DNA of 64,000 bases, from NCBI RefSeq assembly GCF_006517255.1, contig NZ_CP041185.1:3162001-3226000 (forward strand), in the 5' to 3' direction. This stretch comes from Janthinobacterium tructae. Lineage in GTDB: Bacteria; Pseudomonadota; Gammaproteobacteria; Burkholderiales; Burkholderiaceae_D. Below are positions 18,787-27,721 of this stretch, piece by piece. The first letter of the stretch is position 1, and every line of letters starts with the position of its first letter. The notes beneath the pieces are model-generated. The model ran no database searches. It worked only from the letters and a program-made list of their open reading frames with translations, and was not told the origin of the DNA. The position numbers and the translations under genes were made by a program.

Positions 18787-19907
18787 TTCCCTTTAATCGT
18801 CCGTACCTCACCGGCAACGAATTAGCTAATATTCAGCAAGTATTAGAAAGTAGAAAAATTTCAGGCGATGGTGAGTTCACCAAAAAATGCCAGGCATTGT
18901 TCAAGAGCAAACTCGGTATGCGTAAAACGCTGCTGACCACATCTTGCACGGATGCATTGGAAATGTCTGCAATTCTGCTAAACATTCAGCCTGGCGATGA
19001 AGTCATCCTGCCCTCATATACCTTCGTATCGACAGCGAATGCATTTGCTCTGCGTGGCGCAACGCTGGTATTTGCTGATAGCCAGGCAGATCAGCCCAAT
19101 ATTTCGCCAGACGAAATTGAACGCCTGCTTACGCCCAAGACAAAAGCGATTGTTGTGGTGCACTACGCCGGGGTCGCCTGCGATATGCACCGCATTCTTG
19201 CCTTGGCCACAGCGCGCAGCATCGCCATAGTAGAAGATGCAGCCCAGGCCATTGACTCGTTCCACAACGGGCGCCAACTGGGAACAATCGGCGACCTGTC
19301 TGCGTTTTCCTTCCATGAAACAAAGAACATCATGTGCGGCGAGGGTGGCTTGCTGTTGATTAATAAGCCTGAGTATGATTTAAGAGCTGAAATCATTCGC
19401 GAAAAAGGTACCAATCGTTCCTCTTTCTTCCGTGGTGAAGTCGACAAGTACGGCTGGGTGGATGTTGGCTCCTCCTTCTTGCCATCCGATTTGCTCGCAG
19501 CTTTCCTGTATGCACAAGTGGAGTCCCTTGACGCCATTCAGGCAGAACGACGCAGAGTATGGGCGCGTTATGACGCCAATCTGAAGCAAGGCATCAAGGG
19601 AGACTGGTTTACGATGCCCGTCATTCCAGAGTATGCAAGCAACAATGCACACATGTTTTATATCGTGTGCCGCAGCCTGGATGAGCGCACACGCCTGATC
19701 GCTAAGCTGAAGGCGGAAGGTATTTTGGCCGTCTTCCATTATCTTTCCTTACATAGCAGCCCATACTTTGCCGCATCGCACGGAACGCGGGCCTTGCCTA
19801 ATAGCGACCGCTACACGGATTGCCTGCTGCGTCTGCCATTGTTCCCGGAGCTCACCAACGAGCAGGTTGATTACATTTCTAAAACCATACTTGAGTTTTA
19901 TTCCTGA
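18783..19907 (+). CDS. wecE: dTDP-4-amino-4,6-dideoxygalactose transaminase WecE-like
   Basis: A 374-residue PLP aminotransferase of the DegT/DnrJ/EryC1 family, close in length to E. coli WecE (376). Key sites: SCTDALEMSA (PLP phosphate), VEDAAQAIDSF (Asp to the pyridine N) and FSFHETKNIMCGEGG with the Schiff-base Lys. It should aminate dTDP-4-keto-6-deoxyglucose from RfbB to give dTDP-Fuc4N, then acetylated by the preceding WecD-like enzyme. ATG 18783 overlaps the acetyltransferase stop, and the flippase starts three bases after its own stop, so this is a tight operon. Confidence 0.9.
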   Translation: MIPFNRPYLTGNELANIQQVLESRKISGDGEFTKKCQALFKSKLGMRKTLLTTSCTDALEMSAILLNIQPGDEVILPSYTFVSTANAFALRGATLVFADSQADQPNISPDEIERLLTPKTKAIVVVHYAGVACDMHRILALATARSIAIVEDAAQAIDSFHNGRQLGTIGDLSAFSFHETKNIMCGEGGLLLINKPEYDLRAEIIREKGTNRSSFFRGEVDKYGWVDVGSSFLPSDLLAAFLYAQVESLDAIQAERRRVWARYDANLKQGIKGDWFTMPVIPEYASNNAHMFYIVCRSLDERTRLIAKLKAEGILAVFHYLSLHSSPYFAASHGTRALPNSDRYTDCLLRLPLFPELTNEQVDYISKTILEFYS

Positions 19908-19909
19908 GT

Positions 19910-21169
19910 ATGCGTTTTCTGAAAGTCGGAATACTTTTTGCGGCATCGACTTTAAGCAAATTGATCGCAGGGTTGCTAATCGTAAAGATCGTGGCCATTT
20001 ATCTTGGTGCGCAAGGATTGGGCCAGTTGGGACAATTCATGAGCCTGATGTCGATGATCACGATACTAGCAGGCGGCGGTATCAATACCGGCATCATTAA
20101 ATATGTTGCCGAGTTTGAAAAAGACGAGCAACAGTTAAACGGTTACCTGAGGGCGGCGAGCATGATGACGCTTGCCGTATCGATCCTGCTTGGTGCCGCG
20201 CTGCTGCTAGCCGCATCGCAAATATCGTTATGGCTCTTCAACACGAGCGAGTATGCGGTGGTCATCCGCGTCCTCGCGGCCTGTCAATTTGCGATTGCCT
20301 TCACGAATCTGCTGATGGGAGTACTGAACGGCCATAAACGCGTGCATGCCTTCGCCGTCATTAATGCTGTCAGCGTCGTCATTGGCGCGGCGGGCGTCGC
20401 CCTGGGTTGCGCGCTGTATGGAATGAAGGGAGCCATGTATGGCTTGATATGGATGCCAAGTTGTACCATCCTGCTCTTGCTTCCTTGGTATCGTTTTAGC
20501 TTGAAATTTTCCTGGCAACGGCTGTTGCCACAATGGGACCGGCAAAAGATCAAACAGTTTGCCGGCTATTCCATGATGATCGCTGTCACTGTCCTGACAA
20601 TGCAGATGTCTCAGATAGTGATACGGTATATAATCGCCGGCCACAATAGCTGGGTAGAAGTTGGTTATTGGCAAGCAGTCAGCAAAATATCGGACTCTTA
20701 CCTTCTGTTTATTACGGTGGTACTGTCCAATTATTACCTTCCCAGGCTATCAGCACTGCGCTCGCGTCTCGATATCAAGAAGGAGGTAACTACCGCCTAC
20801 AAAATAGCCATGCCGATATTGCTATTAATGAGTATCACTATATTCATTCTGCGCGACTGGATTATTTTGCTGCTGTTCTCGCCAGAATTCCTGGCAATGA
20901 AAAGCTACTTTACCTGGCAGCTCGCGGGAGATGCGTTCAAGGTTGCGGCCTACATCAGTGGCTATGTCGCGGTGGCAAAGGCAAATAGCAAACTGTATAT
21001 CGCAGCAGAATTATTTCAGTCCAGCCTGCTTATTTTGTTATGCTATTTCTTCGTAAATACCTATGGAGCCATCGGCGCAACGTATGCGTACTTTACCACC
21101 TATTTTATTTATTTTCCAATAACTTTTGCAATTTTAAGATATTACTTGTCACAAAAAGATACCGCTTGA
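19910..21169 (+). CDS. Wzx flippase, WzxE-like
   Basis: A 419-residue integral membrane protein with about 12 helices over its full length, of the MATE-like polysaccharide flippase family. Its N-terminus (ASTLSKLIAGLLIVKIVAI, then GLGQLGQFMSL and AGGGINTGIIKYVAEF) recalls WzxE, which flips the Fuc4NAc-containing lipid III of enterobacterial common antigen; WzxE is about 416 residues. It probably moves the undecaprenyl-linked repeat unit across the inner membrane. It starts two bases after the wecE stop, which is the order seen in the ECA operon. Confidence 0.88.
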   Translation: MRFLKVGILFAASTLSKLIAGLLIVKIVAIYLGAQGLGQLGQFMSLMSMITILAGGGINTGIIKYVAEFEKDEQQLNGYLRAASMMTLAVSILLGAALLLAASQISLWLFNTSEYAVVIRVLAACQFAIAFTNLLMGVLNGHKRVHAFAVINAVSVVIGAAGVALGCALYGMKGAMYGLIWMPSCTILLLLPWYRFSLKFSWQRLLPQWDRQKIKQFAGYSMMIAVTVLTMQMSQIVIRYIIAGHNSWVEVGYWQAVSKISDSYLLFITVVLSNYYLPRLSALRSRLDIKKEVTTAYKIAMPILLLMSITIFILRDWIILLLFSPEFLAMKSYFTWQLAGDAFKVAAYISGYVAVAKANSKLYIAAELFQSSLLILLCYFFVNTYGAIGATYAYFTTYFIYFPITFAILRYYLSQKDTA

Positions 21170-21258
21170 TTATTGCAAGAATAAAATAAAATATTCCAAA
21201 TTATTCATAATTTAGAATATCTGCGCCATTTAAAAATTAATCTCTATAAGTTCATAAT

Positions 21259-22530
21259 ATGCTATTTCCCAAAAAAATCTTGCTGCTACATGGCGCCTTC
21301 AGTCTGGGAGGAATTGAAACCCATATTCTGCGCCTGGCAGAAGAATTGCACGGGAGAGGCATTCAAGTACATGTACTTCTTCTCACCAAAAAACATGAAT
21401 CAAAACTTCTTTCCGAATTAAAAAAGTTCGCCGTCGTTCAATTTGCCGCTGATATCCTGAAAAATCCTTCATCGCCATTTAGGAACAATTTGCAGTTCAT
21501 GTCCGTCATGAATCCGATCGAGTCCGAGCTGGCAAAAATTTTGCAGGATGTGGAGTGCGTGCATGTATGCGGAGTGTGGAGCCTTGTTTTCTACATTAAA
21601 CATGTCATGAGAAAATTACCACACACTAAAGTGGTCTGTGGCGTATATCACCAGAATGAGTTTAATTTTCGATCAATTTCCCCCCATTTCTTTCAGAAGC
21701 AATTATTCAATTTGGTGAACCAGTCGATTCCCGCTGAATCCATGCTATTTTTCAATGAAAAATCCGTTGATACTGCGGTCGATTTATATGGCAAAAAATA
21801 TGCCGGGAGTGACGTTTTCCCGATCGGAATCAAATTTAAGGCAGATTCAATTGATGCGAAAATCAATTTCCGCTCAAGAAAAATCGTTTCAGTAGGAAGA
21901 ATTACAAGTTTCAAGACTTATAATTTCAAGATGGTTGAAGCTTTTCATGAAATATTAAAGATAGATTCATCATTTGAATACCATATTTATGGTGATGGCG
22001 AACAATTTTCAGAGTTAAAGCAATTCATTGCATCCCAGGGAATGGGGAAGTCGGTATTCCTGCATGGTTCGCTACCGTATCAAGATTTCGAAAAAGTCAT
22101 CAGTGACGCCTTTGCCTTTGTTGGCAGCGGTACAGCACTGCTCGAGGCCGCGGCCATGGGCATCCCTGCCATCATTGGCATTGAATCCGATGATCAAGGT
22201 CTCACTTATGGCCTGCTCAGCAAATTGACAGGGTATAGCTACCATGAGAAAGGACTCAATTTCCCGTTGCAGACCTTTTCAAACTGTATTGCAGATATCG
22301 CGATGGCCGATGTGGACGCCTATGCCATGATTTCAGAGCGCTCCAAAATCAGGGCCTCAGAATTTTCCATCGAAGAATTTGTTGATTTATACCTCAACTA
22401 CCTGAAAAAAAATGCTCTGCTGCCCGATACAAATATCAGTATCGATATGTCAAAATACTATCAGGGAATTTTTTCCTGTTTTGCCCTGGGCATCATGGAT
22501 AAGAAAAAAACATTCAGTGCACGATATTAA
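21259..22530 (+). CDS. Glycosyltransferase, GT4 type
   Basis: A 423-residue GT-B enzyme. The N-terminal domain opens with ILLLHGAFSLGGIETHILRLAEEL, the acceptor-side motif of GT4 enzymes. The C-terminal domain has IVSVGRITSFKTYNF and the donor-site region AFVGSGTALLEAAAMGIPAIIG with the second Glu of an EX7E-like motif. It occupies the place of wecF (Fuc4NAc transferase) in the ECA order but belongs by look to a different family from WecF (GT56). Strongly AT-rich. The sugar it transfers is not known; Fuc4NAc is a reasonable guess from context. Confidence 0.8.
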   Translation: MLFPKKILLLHGAFSLGGIETHILRLAEELHGRGIQVHVLLLTKKHESKLLSELKKFAVVQFAADILKNPSSPFRNNLQFMSVMNPIESELAKILQDVECVHVCGVWSLVFYIKHVMRKLPHTKVVCGVYHQNEFNFRSISPHFFQKQLFNLVNQSIPAESMLFFNEKSVDTAVDLYGKKYAGSDVFPIGIKFKADSIDAKINFRSRKIVSVGRITSFKTYNFKMVEAFHEILKIDSSFEYHIYGDGEQFSELKQFIASQGMGKSVFLHGSLPYQDFEKVISDAFAFVGSGTALLEAAAMGIPAIIGIESDDQGLTYGLLSKLTGYSYHEKGLNFPLQTFSNCIADIAMADVDAYAMISERSKIRASEFSIEEFVDLYLNYLKKNALLPDTNISIDMSKYYQGIFSCFALGIMDKKKTFSARY

Positions 22531-22662
22531 AAAATAAATAAAAGAATGCTCGACCCAATCAATTTTTACTTAAAATTAATTGAAAAATTACCAAGTATAA
22601 ACCATATGAATATTGAATAATTTTATTGCCAATCTCAATAAAATTACTGAAAGAAAATTTTT

Positions 22663-23823
22663 GTGAAATATCGCCTTCTATTCACTTTTTTGACTTTGTC
22701 GAAGATATCAATTTTCATATATATCTTCTTGTTTCCCGCTGTTTTTTTTGGCGGCGGCAACGACTCGGAGTTTTATGACAGTTATGCCTTGGGCGAGGAT
22801 AGCGAGATACCAAACATCTGGCCGGTTATTTTGAGAATTCTGAACGAGTATGGCTTATACTCAAGAAAAGGGGTGAGCTTTTTCTTGGCTTTTTTAGGCA
22901 TACTAGTGATACCGTTATTGATCGGCAAGCTGGCTGCCATCAAAAACAGTCCGATGCGTAAACGCGTCTTCTGGATTGCCGCTATTTTTATGGCATCCTA
23001 TCCAACATTATTTTTTTATACTTTTGACATTTATCGCGATGTCTTCATGGTACTCCTGTTCGTGTTGGGACTGATGTCGGTAAGAAAATTCATCGCAACT
23101 GTTGATATTGCAGAGAAAATTTGGCATGCGCTGCTGATAACATCAATTAGTTATTTTCTTTATTTATTCCGTCCTTATCTTGGTTTTGGTTTTTTTATTT
23201 CGTTTGTAGGATTCAATTATTTTCAGTTCAAAAAAATATCGCTGTTATTTCTGCTGGCGGCGCTTGTGGCAGCCCTTAACATCCTTTTCCTACTTGGCCT
23301 GCTTCAACCAATTTTTGCCTACCGTGGAAATTTTGACGACATGGATGGCGGCTCGAATATTGGCATACGCTTTGATTCGATCGTAATTTTCATTCCTGAT
23401 TTTATTAAGAGCTTCCTCTATCAGATATTTGGACTCTACTTCCCCAACTACTTTGCGATTGCTGCATTCCTGATAGAAAGCATACCTTTTATATTCATGT
23501 TTTTTTACCTTATCAAGAACCGGCGACATTCAAATGCCTTTGTCAACTATCTGATTGTCTTTTTTATTTCCTATTCGACAATTTGGTTGTTAGGCAACGA
23601 CAATCTTGGAACGGCAGTGCGTTTACGGGTATATAGCTATATTTCCGTGCTATTGGCATGCGCGATTATTTATCAGCGCAAACTTGCCTTTCATTCTTCA
23701 GTAAAAAAATTTCGTCTCAGAAAGAAACAGACAGGCACCGCCGCGAGTAACGCAAGCGCTTCCGGAACAGCATACCCGCATCCGATACTGCCTGCCTTTC
23801 AGCCCCATTGCCATGAACGATAG
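22663..23823 (+). CDS. Polytopic membrane protein, candidate O-antigen polymerase Wzy
   Basis: A 386-residue protein with roughly nine or ten hydrophobic helices, starting at GTG 22663. A short conserved-looking loop with FFGGGNDSEFYDSYALGE follows the first helix and a larger loop with FDDMDGGSNIGIRFDS lies in the middle. No family signature was recognised with certainty. Wzy proteins are highly divergent, polytopic and lie between glycosyltransferases in such clusters, and no other Wzy candidate is in the window, so this is the best one. The last ~30 residues are rich in basic residues and overlap the next gene by 11 bp. Confidence 0.6.
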   Translation: MKYRLLFTFLTLSKISIFIYIFLFPAVFFGGGNDSEFYDSYALGEDSEIPNIWPVILRILNEYGLYSRKGVSFFLAFLGILVIPLLIGKLAAIKNSPMRKRVFWIAAIFMASYPTLFFYTFDIYRDVFMVLLFVLGLMSVRKFIATVDIAEKIWHALLITSISYFLYLFRPYLGFGFFISFVGFNYFQFKKISLLFLLAALVAALNILFLLGLLQPIFAYRGNFDDMDGGSNIGIRFDSIVIFIPDFIKSFLYQIFGLYFPNYFAIAAFLIESIPFIFMFFYLIKNRRHSNAFVNYLIVFFISYSTIWLLGNDNLGTAVRLRVYSYISVLLACAIIYQRKLAFHSSVKKFRLRKKQTGTAASNASASGTAYPHPILPAFQPHCHER

Positions 23824-24805
23824 TCAAATCATGAAAATCTCCATTACAGGCGCATCCGGATTCATCGGTAAATTGCTTTTGAAGCAATTATCTTCCACGC
23901 AACATGTGGTTTCCATCCTCACGAGAAAAGACGTTGATGCCGGACCTGGCGTCAGCTGCATCAGGGGTGATCTGCTCAAAGAAGACGCGGCATTACATGC
24001 CTTCGCCGATGGTAGCGATGTCATTCTCCATTGTGCCGGAGAAATCAAAGATGAGAGTTTGATGGAGCAATTGCATGTCGATGGCACCCGACATCTCTTG
24101 CGTGCCGTCAGCGCATCGATCAAACAACATGGCAAGCCAGTACATTGGGTGCAATTAAGCAGTGTTGGCGCTTATGGATTGGATGGCGCCGGCTCACAAT
24201 CGGGTCGCACGATCACCGAGGATAGCCAGGAACAGCCTGTTGGCATGTATGAAGTCACAAAGACCGCGTCCGATCAGTTGGTACGCGAGTTTGCAGCGCA
24301 AGAACCCTTGTTCAGCTACACCATTGTGCGCCCTACCATTGTCATCGGCAGCAACATGCCCAACCAGTCATTCCATGCCATGGCCCGCATGATCAAGCGA
24401 GGTGTCTTCTTCCGCATCGGACGCCGGAAGGCCGTTGCCACCTATGTGCTAGTCGATGACGTTGTCCGCGCCTTGCTGCAGTGCGTCAGTGACCGCCGCG
24501 CGCATGGAAAAGTATTTATTGTGGCAAACGATTGCCCTCTTGATCAGGTGATCAATGCCTTGGCGCTGGCCATGCAAGTCGGTGCGCCGAAACTGATACT
24601 GCCCGAAGCACCATTACGCTTGCTGGTGAAGCTGACCGCCCCGTGGTTAAAATTGCCGTTGACGACCGCTCGCATTGATGCCTTAACGCGCAAGACACAT
24701 TATTCATCCTCCCTGATTGGTAGTACGCTGGGATTTTTCCCCGCCGAATCCGTGCCGCAAAGCATCCCTCAATTGATCAACGACTCATCTGATCGATTGA
24801 AATGA
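23813..24805 (+). CDS. NAD-dependent epimerase/dehydratase (SDR family)
   Basis: A 330-residue extended SDR protein with nucleotide site ISITGASGFIGKLLL, a Ser in QLSSVGAYG and catalytic Tyr-x3-Lys in MYEVTKTASDQ. It probably epimerises or reduces a nucleotide sugar at C4. Start 23813 overlaps the upstream membrane protein by 11 bp; MKISITG at 23831 is an alternative start closer to the Rossmann fold. The 4-bp overlap with the following GT4 gene shows coupling. A reductase role after the WbpM-like dehydratase is possible; substrate unknown. Confidence 0.8.
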   Translation: MNDSQIMKISITGASGFIGKLLLKQLSSTQHVVSILTRKDVDAGPGVSCIRGDLLKEDAALHAFADGSDVILHCAGEIKDESLMEQLHVDGTRHLLRAVSASIKQHGKPVHWVQLSSVGAYGLDGAGSQSGRTITEDSQEQPVGMYEVTKTASDQLVREFAAQEPLFSYTIVRPTIVIGSNMPNQSFHAMARMIKRGVFFRIGRRKAVATYVLVDDVVRALLQCVSDRRAHGKVFIVANDCPLDQVINALALAMQVGAPKLILPEAPLRLLVKLTAPWLKLPLTTARIDALTRKTHYSSSLIGSTLGFFPAESVPQSIPQLINDSSDRLK

Positions 24806-26025
24806 ATGCCAGTGTTGCACAGCATGGTGACACAAGAGAAAAATATGGAAAGCTGGATAAAAGAATGATCAGGAAAAAAATTTGTTTTGTTTCAACCGTG
24901 CCAATTCCGCTTCTGGTTTTTATGCGAGAGCACGTGGAGAAACTATCAGAGTATTATGACATCACCCTTCTGTGCAGCGGCGACGGACATGAACTGAAAG
25001 GCATGCTGAATGACCGCGTCGTCTTTCAATCCATTGCCATCGAACGCAAAATCAAGCTTGTTGCCGATCTCCTGGCTTTACTGGCATTGCTGCGGATATT
25101 CCGACAGAAAAAATTTGACTGCGTCCACTCCTTGATGCCCAAAGCGGGCCTGCTCGCCATGTTGGCTGCCTGGCTGACGCGGGTGCCGGTCAGAATTCAT
25201 ATTTTTACCGGTCAGGTCTGGTTCGCTAAGTCGGGACTCCCGCGCGCCATCCTCAAATGGATGGATCGGATTGTCGCTGCATGCGCAACACATCTGATGG
25301 CCGACAGTCCGTCGCAAAGCGATTTTCTGGTCGCTGAAAAGGTCGTCCCGCGAGCAAAAATTACCGTACTGGGGCAAGGTTCCATCAGTGGTGTCGACGT
25401 GGGACGCTTCCAATTTGACGCCGATGCACGCCACAGGGTGCGCGCCGAACTGGGTATCGCCGATGACGCCATCGTCTTTCTGTTCCTGGCCCGCCTGACG
25501 CGGGTAAAGGGTATCCTGAACCTGAGCAAGGCGTTTGCCGGCATAGAAGCCCAGATGCCGCGCGCGCAACTGCTGATCGTCGGCCCCGATGAGGAACAGC
25601 TGACGCCGCTGCTAGAGCAGGAATGGGCGGGATGCGCACAAAAAGTTCACCGCGTGAATTACACCAATCAACCAGAACGGTATATGTCGGCAGCCGATAT
25701 TTTTTGCCTGCCCAGCTATCTGGAGGGCTTCAGTTCGGCAACCATCCAGGCGGCCGGCGTAGGCTTGCCGGCAATCGTGTCGCACATTTACGGCCTGACC
25801 GATGCGGTAAAGGGCGGGGTGACGGGGATCTTTCATGAAGCCGGAGACATTGCGCAGATGCAAAATGCAATGCGCCGGCTATATGCCGATGAAAATCTGC
25901 GCCAGCAAATGGGCGCAGCGGCGCAGCGACGCGCGTATCAAGATTTCTCACAAGAAGTGATTGTAGAAGCGATGAGAGACTACTATCAGCAAGTCATCGG
26001 CGGGCAGGAAAACCAAGATGTTTAA
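24802..26025 (+). CDS. Glycosyltransferase family 4
   Basis: A 407-residue GT-B enzyme. N-terminal region ICFVSTVPIPLLVFMREHVEKL resembles WbpJ/WbnH-like GT4 enzymes. The C-terminal half has FLFLARLTRVKGILNLSKAF and the donor motif PSYLEGFSSATIQAAGVGLPAIVS, with the Glu pair in EGFSSATIQA form. It probably adds the second sugar of the O-unit to the WbpM-dependent lipid-linked first sugar. Starts at 24802 with ATGA overlap, or at MIRKKI (24865). Confidence 0.85.
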   Translation: MNASVAQHGDTREKYGKLDKRMIRKKICFVSTVPIPLLVFMREHVEKLSEYYDITLLCSGDGHELKGMLNDRVVFQSIAIERKIKLVADLLALLALLRIFRQKKFDCVHSLMPKAGLLAMLAAWLTRVPVRIHIFTGQVWFAKSGLPRAILKWMDRIVAACATHLMADSPSQSDFLVAEKVVPRAKITVLGQGSISGVDVGRFQFDADARHRVRAELGIADDAIVFLFLARLTRVKGILNLSKAFAGIEAQMPRAQLLIVGPDEEQLTPLLEQEWAGCAQKVHRVNYTNQPERYMSAADIFCLPSYLEGFSSATIQAAGVGLPAIVSHIYGLTDAVKGGVTGIFHEAGDIAQMQNAMRRLYADENLRQQMGAAAQRRAYQDFSQEVIVEAMRDYYQQVIGGQENQDV

Positions 26026-26079
26026 CGCAGACGACACACAAGCCATGCAGGTGGAATATTTATATGGCAGAGGTAATAG

Positions 26080-27042
26080 ATGATTTTGGTTACCGGTGGT
26101 ACCGGCTTTGTAGGCGCATCCGTTTTATGCCGGCTGGCAGAGGATGGCGGCACCCATGCTCTACGCGCGGCGGTACGCAGATCCGATGCGACCGTCCCGT
26201 ACGGCATCGAGAAAGTCCTCGTGGATGCGCTTACCGCAAACACTGACTGGACCGCGGCACTCTCCGGTGTGACAGCGGTGGTGCATTGCGCCGCACGCGT
26301 GCACATTATGGATGACACGGCACAGCATCCACTGGACGAATTTCGTCGAGTCAATGTCCAAGGGACCTTGACTTTGGCGCGCCAGGCTGCCGCCGCTGGC
26401 GTGCAGCGCTTTATATTTGTCAGCTCCATCAAGGTCAATGGCGAAATGACTGAGGCTGGCGCCCTCTTCACCGCCGATGACGTTCCGGCGCCCGTTGATG
26501 CCTATGGCGTGTCAAAATTGGAGGCCGAACAGGGCCTGCGCGAACTGGAAGCGCAAACGGGTATGGAAGTCGTCATCATCCGTCCCCCGCTGGTATACGG
26601 ACAGGGCGTCAAGGCGAATTTTGCCGCAATGATGCGCTGGCTGGCGCGCGGCGTTCCTTTGCCGCTGGGTGCAATCCCTAATCAGCGCAGTCTGGTCGCA
26701 CTGGACAATATGGTTGATTTGATGGTCACGTGCCTGCGCCACACCAATGCCGCCGGACAAACTTTTTTGGTATCAGATGGCCAGGACACCTCCACCACCG
26801 AATTATTGCAACGCATGGCACAGGCCATGGGCCGCCGCGCGCACCTGATTCCCGTGCCCGCGAGCATGCTGAAACTCGGCGCCAAACTGATAGGCAAATC
26901 AGATGTCGCACAACGCCTGTGCGGTTCGCTGCAGGTTGATATTGAAAAAACGCGCCGTGTTCTGGGATGGACACCGCCCCTGACGCTTGATCAGGGTTTG
27001 CAAAAAGCAGCGAAAGGAAATGTACGTGAAACGAGTGTTTGA
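26080..27042 (+). CDS. Nucleotide-sugar 4-reductase/epimerase, WbpV-like
   Basis: A 320-residue extended SDR protein. It has VTGGTGFVGASVLCRL, FVSSIKVNGE and the catalytic YGVSKLEAEQGL. In Pseudomonas B-band and related loci, WbpV/WbpK-type reductases directly precede the initiating transferase and WbpM, and reduce the 4-keto product of WbpM to UDP-QuiNAc or UDP-FucNAc (established knowledge). The same order is seen here: the gene overlaps the phosphoglycosyltransferase by 23 bp and WbpM follows. Which C4 stereoisomer is made cannot be told from sequence. Confidence 0.82.
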   Translation: MILVTGGTGFVGASVLCRLAEDGGTHALRAAVRRSDATVPYGIEKVLVDALTANTDWTAALSGVTAVVHCAARVHIMDDTAQHPLDEFRRVNVQGTLTLARQAAAAGVQRFIFVSSIKVNGEMTEAGALFTADDVPAPVDAYGVSKLEAEQGLRELEAQTGMEVVIIRPPLVYGQGVKANFAAMMRWLARGVPLPLGAIPNQRSLVALDNMVDLMVTCLRHTNAAGQTFLVSDGQDTSTTELLQRMAQAMGRRAHLIPVPASMLKLGAKLIGKSDVAQRLCGSLQVDIEKTRRVLGWTPPLTLDQGLQKAAKGNVRETSV

Positions 27043-27586
27043 TCTCTTGCTAGTCTTGGTGGCATCTCTGATACTCCTCATTCCGGTAGTGCTGGTTGCG
27101 CTACTGGTGCGACTCACATCAACCGGCCCTGCCCTGTACTGGTCAGACCGCGTGGGGAGAAACAATAAAATTTTCAAAATGCCCAAGTTCCGCAGCATGC
27201 GGGTCGGTACACCGGCTGTGGCGACGCATTTGCTGACCGACGCCCAATCACATCTGACGCCAGTAGGCAACTTCTTGCGCAAGAGTAGTCTCGACGAACT
27301 GCCACAGCTATGGAGTATTATTCGTGGCGACATGAGCTTTGTCGGCCCCCGCCCCGCGCTGTTCAATCAGCAGGATTTAATTGCATTGCGCACGCAATAT
27401 GGCGTCGAAAAGATCTTGCCAGGCCTGACGGGCTGGGCCCAAGTAAATGGCCGAGATGAATTGCCCATTCCAGAAAAAGTCAAACTGGATGTGCAATATA
27501 TGCAGCGTCAATCCCTTCCGCTTGATGTGAAAATCATATTCCTGACATTTCTGAAGGTAATACGCCGAGATGGCATCACTCACTAA
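27020..27586 (+). CDS. Minimal phosphoglycosyltransferase (PglC/WcaJ-like initiating sugar transferase)
   Basis: A 188-residue protein consisting of one N-terminal re-entrant hydrophobic segment (VFDLLLVLVASLILLIPVV) and the bacterial sugar transferase domain. The catalytic Asp-Glu is in SSLDELPQLWSIIRGDMSFVGPRP. It lacks the large N-terminal membrane domain of WbaP/WcaJ, so it matches the monotopic PglC size class. It should transfer a phospho-sugar (likely QuiNAc or FucNAc) to undecaprenyl phosphate and start O-unit assembly. ATG 27020 is chosen because AAAGGA precedes it and the fold begins at once; ATG 26987 lies within the upstream gene. Confidence 0.9.
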   Translation: MYVKRVFDLLLVLVASLILLIPVVLVALLVRLTSTGPALYWSDRVGRNNKIFKMPKFRSMRVGTPAVATHLLTDAQSHLTPVGNFLRKSSLDELPQLWSIIRGDMSFVGPRPALFNQQDLIALRTQYGVEKILPGLTGWAQVNGRDELPIPEKVKLDVQYMQRQSLPLDVKIIFLTFLKVIRRDGITH

Positions 27587-27721
27587 TTTTCAAGACGGAG
27601 TGCATCGGCCAGAAAGTTGCACCGTCAATGTTATTGAATTACATACAAATAACTCAAGGTTTCCGAAAAATAAATTTACGGTAACATTGCAAAATTCATC
27701 TAGCAATTATTTATTATAAAA

